Source of the DNA: Elysia marginata
Taxonomy: Eukaryota > Mollusca > Gastropoda > Plakobranchidae
Assembly: GCA_019649035.1 (NCBI GenBank)
Contig: BMAT01010806.1
Coordinates: forward strand, 97,470 to 132,338
DNA: 34,869 nucleotides
Direction of reading: 5' to 3'
Shown here: positions 31,690 to 34,869 of the stretch, one piece after another
Layout of the letters: every line of letters starts with the position of its first letter
Numbering within the stretch: the stretch's first letter is position 1
Program-made: the position numbers and the translations under genes
The notes under the pieces: generated by a model
Told to the model about the DNA's origin: nothing
What the model saw: the letters and a program-made list of their open reading frames with translations, nothing else
Database searches by the model: none

Positions 31690-32160
31690 TGACCAATGCT
31701 CGATCATGTGTTGGCACAATCTTGACTAGTGACCATAAACTTCTTTTGAAAAATCTATGTAAACTGTGGCCATGTACACCAAGGCAAAAGAGACCCAGAT
31801 AAATGTGTCAAACTAAGCAGAAAGCTCAACGTGCATACCTGGACTAAATTAAACACGGCTCTTGAAACTTTCACAGAAAAACCAAAACTCATCAAACATG
31901 ATATGGAAAAACATCCAGACTGTTATTAATGAAGCAGCTTAAGAAACCGCAGGCCTCAAGGTGCGCACCAAACAAAACAGAGCACCAATCTAAGACTAAG
32001 ACTAGAGGCAAAAAGACCTGCAGATTTAATTACAAAACACGAAAGACGAACACTCAAGAGCCGAGCTTAAGAAAGAAACAATATTCTACACAGAATCAGA
32101 AAAAATATTGATAAAAGAGAAACATTGAACTGGATAAAAAAAAAAGCCAATCATCATCAT
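31690..32160 (+). pseudogene. LINE relic, endonuclease end and linker
   Basis: A frame beginning about 31690 reads TNARSCVGTILTSDHKLLL, like the end of the apurinic-type endonuclease of non-LTR elements (GT..xSDHxLL). Stops and frame changes follow; later coding-like stretches (IWKNIQTVINEAA; EAKRPADLITKHERRTLKSR, about 32007; RIRKNIDKRETLNWIKKKA) resemble the linker before the reverse transcriptase. It is not functional. The apparent longer frame from 31260 starts with GTG and is fused by chance to the SINE head. Confidence 0.5.
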
Positions 32161-32165
32161 CATTA

Positions 32166-32410
32166 ATCTACAGCGGCTCGCTTAGTTGTAGGGTCGTCTG
32201 ATCGCACATCTTCGGCTGCCCCTCTTCTTATCTCCGCGATGAAGGTCTTCCATTTGTCTCGGTTCTCTGCAATGTCTCGAATTCAATCCAGGTCTTTCTG
32301 TGATGTTATTGTTAAAGTCATTTTCTCTCCCGGAACATGTTTGAGGTCGTTATTTAAAGTAACTGGAAGTGTTGTTATTGGTCTACCCCTTGATCTTTTA
32401 ATTATTGTTT
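32166..32410 (-). pseudogene. LINE relic, C-terminal end of ORF2, opposite strand
   Basis: Read on the - strand, the frame gives IKRSRGRP, then DLKHVPGEKM, one in-frame TGA, then IRDIAENRDKWKTFIAEIRR and a stop at about 32171, followed by ATG/ATC trinucleotides (32149-32166) as a LINE 3' tail. RSRGRP and the Asp-Arg-x-x-Trp ending are standard for non-LTR ORF2 C-termini. The 5' part is missing, as in 5'-truncated insertions. Confidence 0.65.
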
Positions 32411-32428
32411 TCTACAAAATAGAACTGC

Positions 32429-32798
32429 ATTTTTTCCATATAGGCAGTGCACCCTATTCACACACAACATCTTCTATGCAATGGGTGAAAAATGACCTTT
32501 TAATTATTTTAAGGGAATCTGGCAGTCACTGAGATGCGTTGGATAGTTCAGCATCACTCAGCAGAGATTTGCATCTTCCTTTGCAGAGTTGTCAACCCAT
32601 AAATTTTCCCATATTTTTGTACACTTTTTCGCTTTAAAATAAATACACCAGAACGATTTTCAAATCATAAATACTACTCCAGCCTTATTTAAAGGCACTG
32701 TCTCCATAGTATAAAGCTCTCGATGTTCGTCAAGTACGTTCAACTTTCAGGGTTTCTTTTTTGTTGTTTATTTTTCTAGCGTTAGCACTTATAATATT
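32429..32798 (+). repeat. Dispersed repeat A/B, copy 2
   Basis: It is closely similar to 26331-26690 in the same orientation, with small indels after about 32722. The copies share TTTTTTCCATATAGG, GGGAATCTGGCAG, AGTATAAAGCTCT and a T-rich end with TAGCGTTAGCACT (TACCGTTAACACT in copy 1). The copy abuts the LINE relic on its left. Confidence 0.8.
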
Positions 32799-33779
32799 TC
32801 AATGCCATTCCCGATATCACCCACTTTGCAGATTTGATAAACAATGTTTGTCAACAATTTCCGGGAATTTCTCTCTAGTAAATTGGCATTGTATTGCATC
32901 AGAGATGATTCATGTAGAGATGTTTTACTCTGAGTTTTTGTCTGTATTAGGACGATTGTTGGGTTGTTGCCTTTCGCAAATATTGTCTATCTCATAATAT
33001 TTATATTATTCAGTATGGTTTCAACCTTAATGTTTAATTACAGCTTTGAGCGCTTTTAATTCTTTAAATAGTTTTAAATTACTTTTTTGTCTTTAGGGGT
33101 ATTACTTTAGTTGCAGAATTTGTTACACAAGCGAAACGAAATTGGGGCATTTTCGTATTTCCAAAGAAAATTCATAAGAAATTAGAGTTTGGGTATTAAA
33201 AAAAGCAAACTGCATGTTGTAGGTCTGTTTGACTACAGTTTTGATCTGCTCTTTAAATAGATCTCATCTATTTTTTTTTTGTCTTTTTTGTTTTAGCATT
33301 TATTTTAAGTAAAAAATTTTAATTGATTGTTAAATAGATTAGATATTTTGTGGGAGTTATAAAGGGCGCTAAAATCTAAAAAATTAGGACAATACACATG
33401 ATATCAATAGTCATTTACATGAATAATTTGAACAAAACAAGTGAACTTAAATGAGCAATAAAAAAATTAGTAAAATTATCCTTCTTAAAGTTAATCAAAT
33501 AATGAGAAGTAAAATATCTACCAATCAGTTTAAAGAAGTTTTTCTAGAACGTGTTTAAATTGGCAATAAAATTATATCAAAGTTTCAATATTTTTTACGT
33601 ATAGAAACTTATAAGAATTACATAAAAATAACTGGTAATTCATCTATCAAGCTCTCAGTTGCATAAAAAGTAGTCGTCAGTTTGTTACAGAATGGCCTTA
33701 GAAGTGGAAACACCTTTATCAATGAGATATTGAACACAAAACCCCCCAAAAAAAAACAAATTTCAGGGTGGAAAGTTAT
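32799..33779. other. Intergenic, AT-rich, nothing recognisable
   Basis: No coding frame, repeat pair or RNA gene is seen in this AT-rich stretch. Confidence 0.65.
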
Positions 33780-34271
33780 CCGCGGCAGCGTTAGTTTTGG
33801 GCTTGGTTGGACCCGCGGAGGCGCTGACTTTGTGCAAGAATCGCGGTCAAACTCCGCTCGCGTCGGCCGTGAGGAAAACAAAGGTCCGCGGTTTTAACAT
33901 TGCTACTGGTTCATTCTCCCTTCTTTTCTATGTTTCAATATGGCGAGTGTCGGTAAAATCAGCTCAATGCATCGAACCTATGCCTAATTAAGCTCAGCCG
34001 GTATCGGTAATTTCGGGGTCTCCAAGCGCAGCACTTTAGTCTGAGCGGTCGACGGGTCATTGCCCTTGTCTTGTGTATGTGCATTGCATTAAGTACCGGT
34101 AGACACTTTCTTAGTATCGGTACATGTATTCTTACTTAAATGCTTGGGAGCCTCGCCTTTCCAGGCTGTCCTTGAAAAAAAAACAACACCAGCGGTACGT
34201 TAAAGAGATACGACAACAAACCGCACCTGTAATTTCTGTGTAAATACTCGTAATTCTATCAATTTCTTTCA
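33780..34271 (+). promoter_or_regulatory. CpG-richer segment, possible promoter region
   Basis: 33780-33900 has many CpG dinucleotides (CCGCGGC, CCCGCGGAGGCGC, TCGCGTCGGCC, GTCCGCGG) against an AT-rich background. No TATA box is obvious. It may be the promoter/5' UTR of a gene running off the right edge; equally it may be a repeat. Confidence 0.25.
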
Positions 34272-34356
34272 ATGGGTGGCCCTAATGAGTTGCGCAATGC
34301 AGTCAGCTCTGCTGTAATAATTGTGTTGACTTCATTCACTGAACGGCCTTTAGCAG
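34272..34356 (+). CDS. Possible first coding exon of an unknown gene
   Basis: An ATG at 34272 opens 28 codons and one base (MGGPNELRNAVSSAVIIVLT, then SFTERPLA) running into a strong donor, CAG|GTGAGT, at 34357. The start has a poor Kozak context (T at -3). I recognise no family. Support is only the donor and the CpG-richer region upstream; without a second exon this could be chance. Confidence 0.22.
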
Positions 34357-34716
34357 GTGAGTATCACTGTCAGAAAAACTCAAGGCTAGATCTATTATTC
34401 TACGATGGTAAGCTTGAAGGCCCTTTACCACCCACCGACCTACCACGTTCCTGTACATAATGTAGATTCTTACAGATGAAATTATTTACAACAACAACAA
34501 AAAACAAGAGATCACGCTGTCTTCTCAGATATTTTTATGTATAAGTATACATTGCTTTTGCATCTACATGTATATGGAATATGCGGCGAGACCATTAAAC
34601 TTTTTAAAGGAAAAAATCGATGTAGGCCTATCTCTGGCTTTTCAATCTCAGTTTCAAGCTCTCAGGACAGCAGCCGTCTTCCAGTTCCATTTCTCGAATC
34701 TTTTCCCTTACAATTT

Positions 34717-34718
34717 GT

Positions 34719-34755
<37 letters not shown>

Positions 34756-34869
34756 TATTTCTTTTTCAGCCCGACACACTTTCTCCCTCATATCTTTTTC
34801 TTTATCTCTCTGAGTTTCTTTCTCTCAAACCATGTTTTCCTTGACGTTCTTGCTTTTTTCTCTGCCTTT
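34717..34869. repeat. (CT)n microsatellite and pyrimidine repeat, copy 2
   Basis: A pure CT run (about 34721-34751) leads into sequence homologous to 8240-8370 (see that entry). The repeat is cut by the window edge. Confidence 0.7.

Noticed and set aside
31260..31802. 180-codon frame
   Set aside because: It starts with GTG, fuses a tRNA-like SINE head to a LINE endonuclease end, and is not a gene.

Overview
This is nuclear DNA from a multicellular animal. It is AT-rich, has introns with consensus GT..AG borders, and carries many decayed transposable elements. The only conserved host gene recognised is SFSWAP (splicing factor, suppressor of white-apricot homologue), on the + strand. Frequent runs built on CTAGATCTAG, tRNA-derived SINEs and pogo/Tigger, hAT-like, Mutator-like and LINE fragments fit an invertebrate, most likely a gastropod mollusc. 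That placement is an impression from composition, not a proof.

Layout. 1-2024 is the inner end of a pogo/Tigger DNA transposon whose transposase (237-1463, - strand) is an unbroken 408-codon frame; its other end lies left of the window. 3495-25655 holds the last 15 coding exons of SFSWAP (about 840 residues), ending in a short conserved C-terminal exon, a stop at 25653-25655 and a poly(A) signal at 26111. The first exons, encoding the N-terminal SWAP region, were not found and should lie to the left; if so, the Tigger element sits antisense in an upstream intron. All exon phases join without a frame break, and SURP1 (5826-6054), SURP2 (12705-12930), the basic/coiled segment (14144-14332), RS-rich blocks (15610-15754, 20411-20575, 22117-22503) and the C-terminal DLMxKVRAML motif (25557-25655) occur in the family order.

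The introns carry most of the mobile-element content. The 4.7-kb intron 15755-20410 holds what looks like a three-level nest: a SINE split by a TIR element, itself split by a second TIR element that contains another SINE copy and a 716-bp assembly gap.

From 26130 to the right end no conserved gene is visible. The region holds a repeat found twice (26331-26690 and 32429-32798), a stop-riddled Mutator-like transposase relic (27878-28851), a perfect 40-bp palindrome (30667-30706), a tRNA-like SINE head, two LINE relics in opposite orientation (about 31690-32160 and 32166-32410), and a CpG-richer segment (33780-34360) that may be the start of a neighbouring gene. No new defence or metabolic system is seen; the unusual content is the transposon nest, the transposase lacking a catalytic Asp, and a possible intron-retention switch in SFSWAP.
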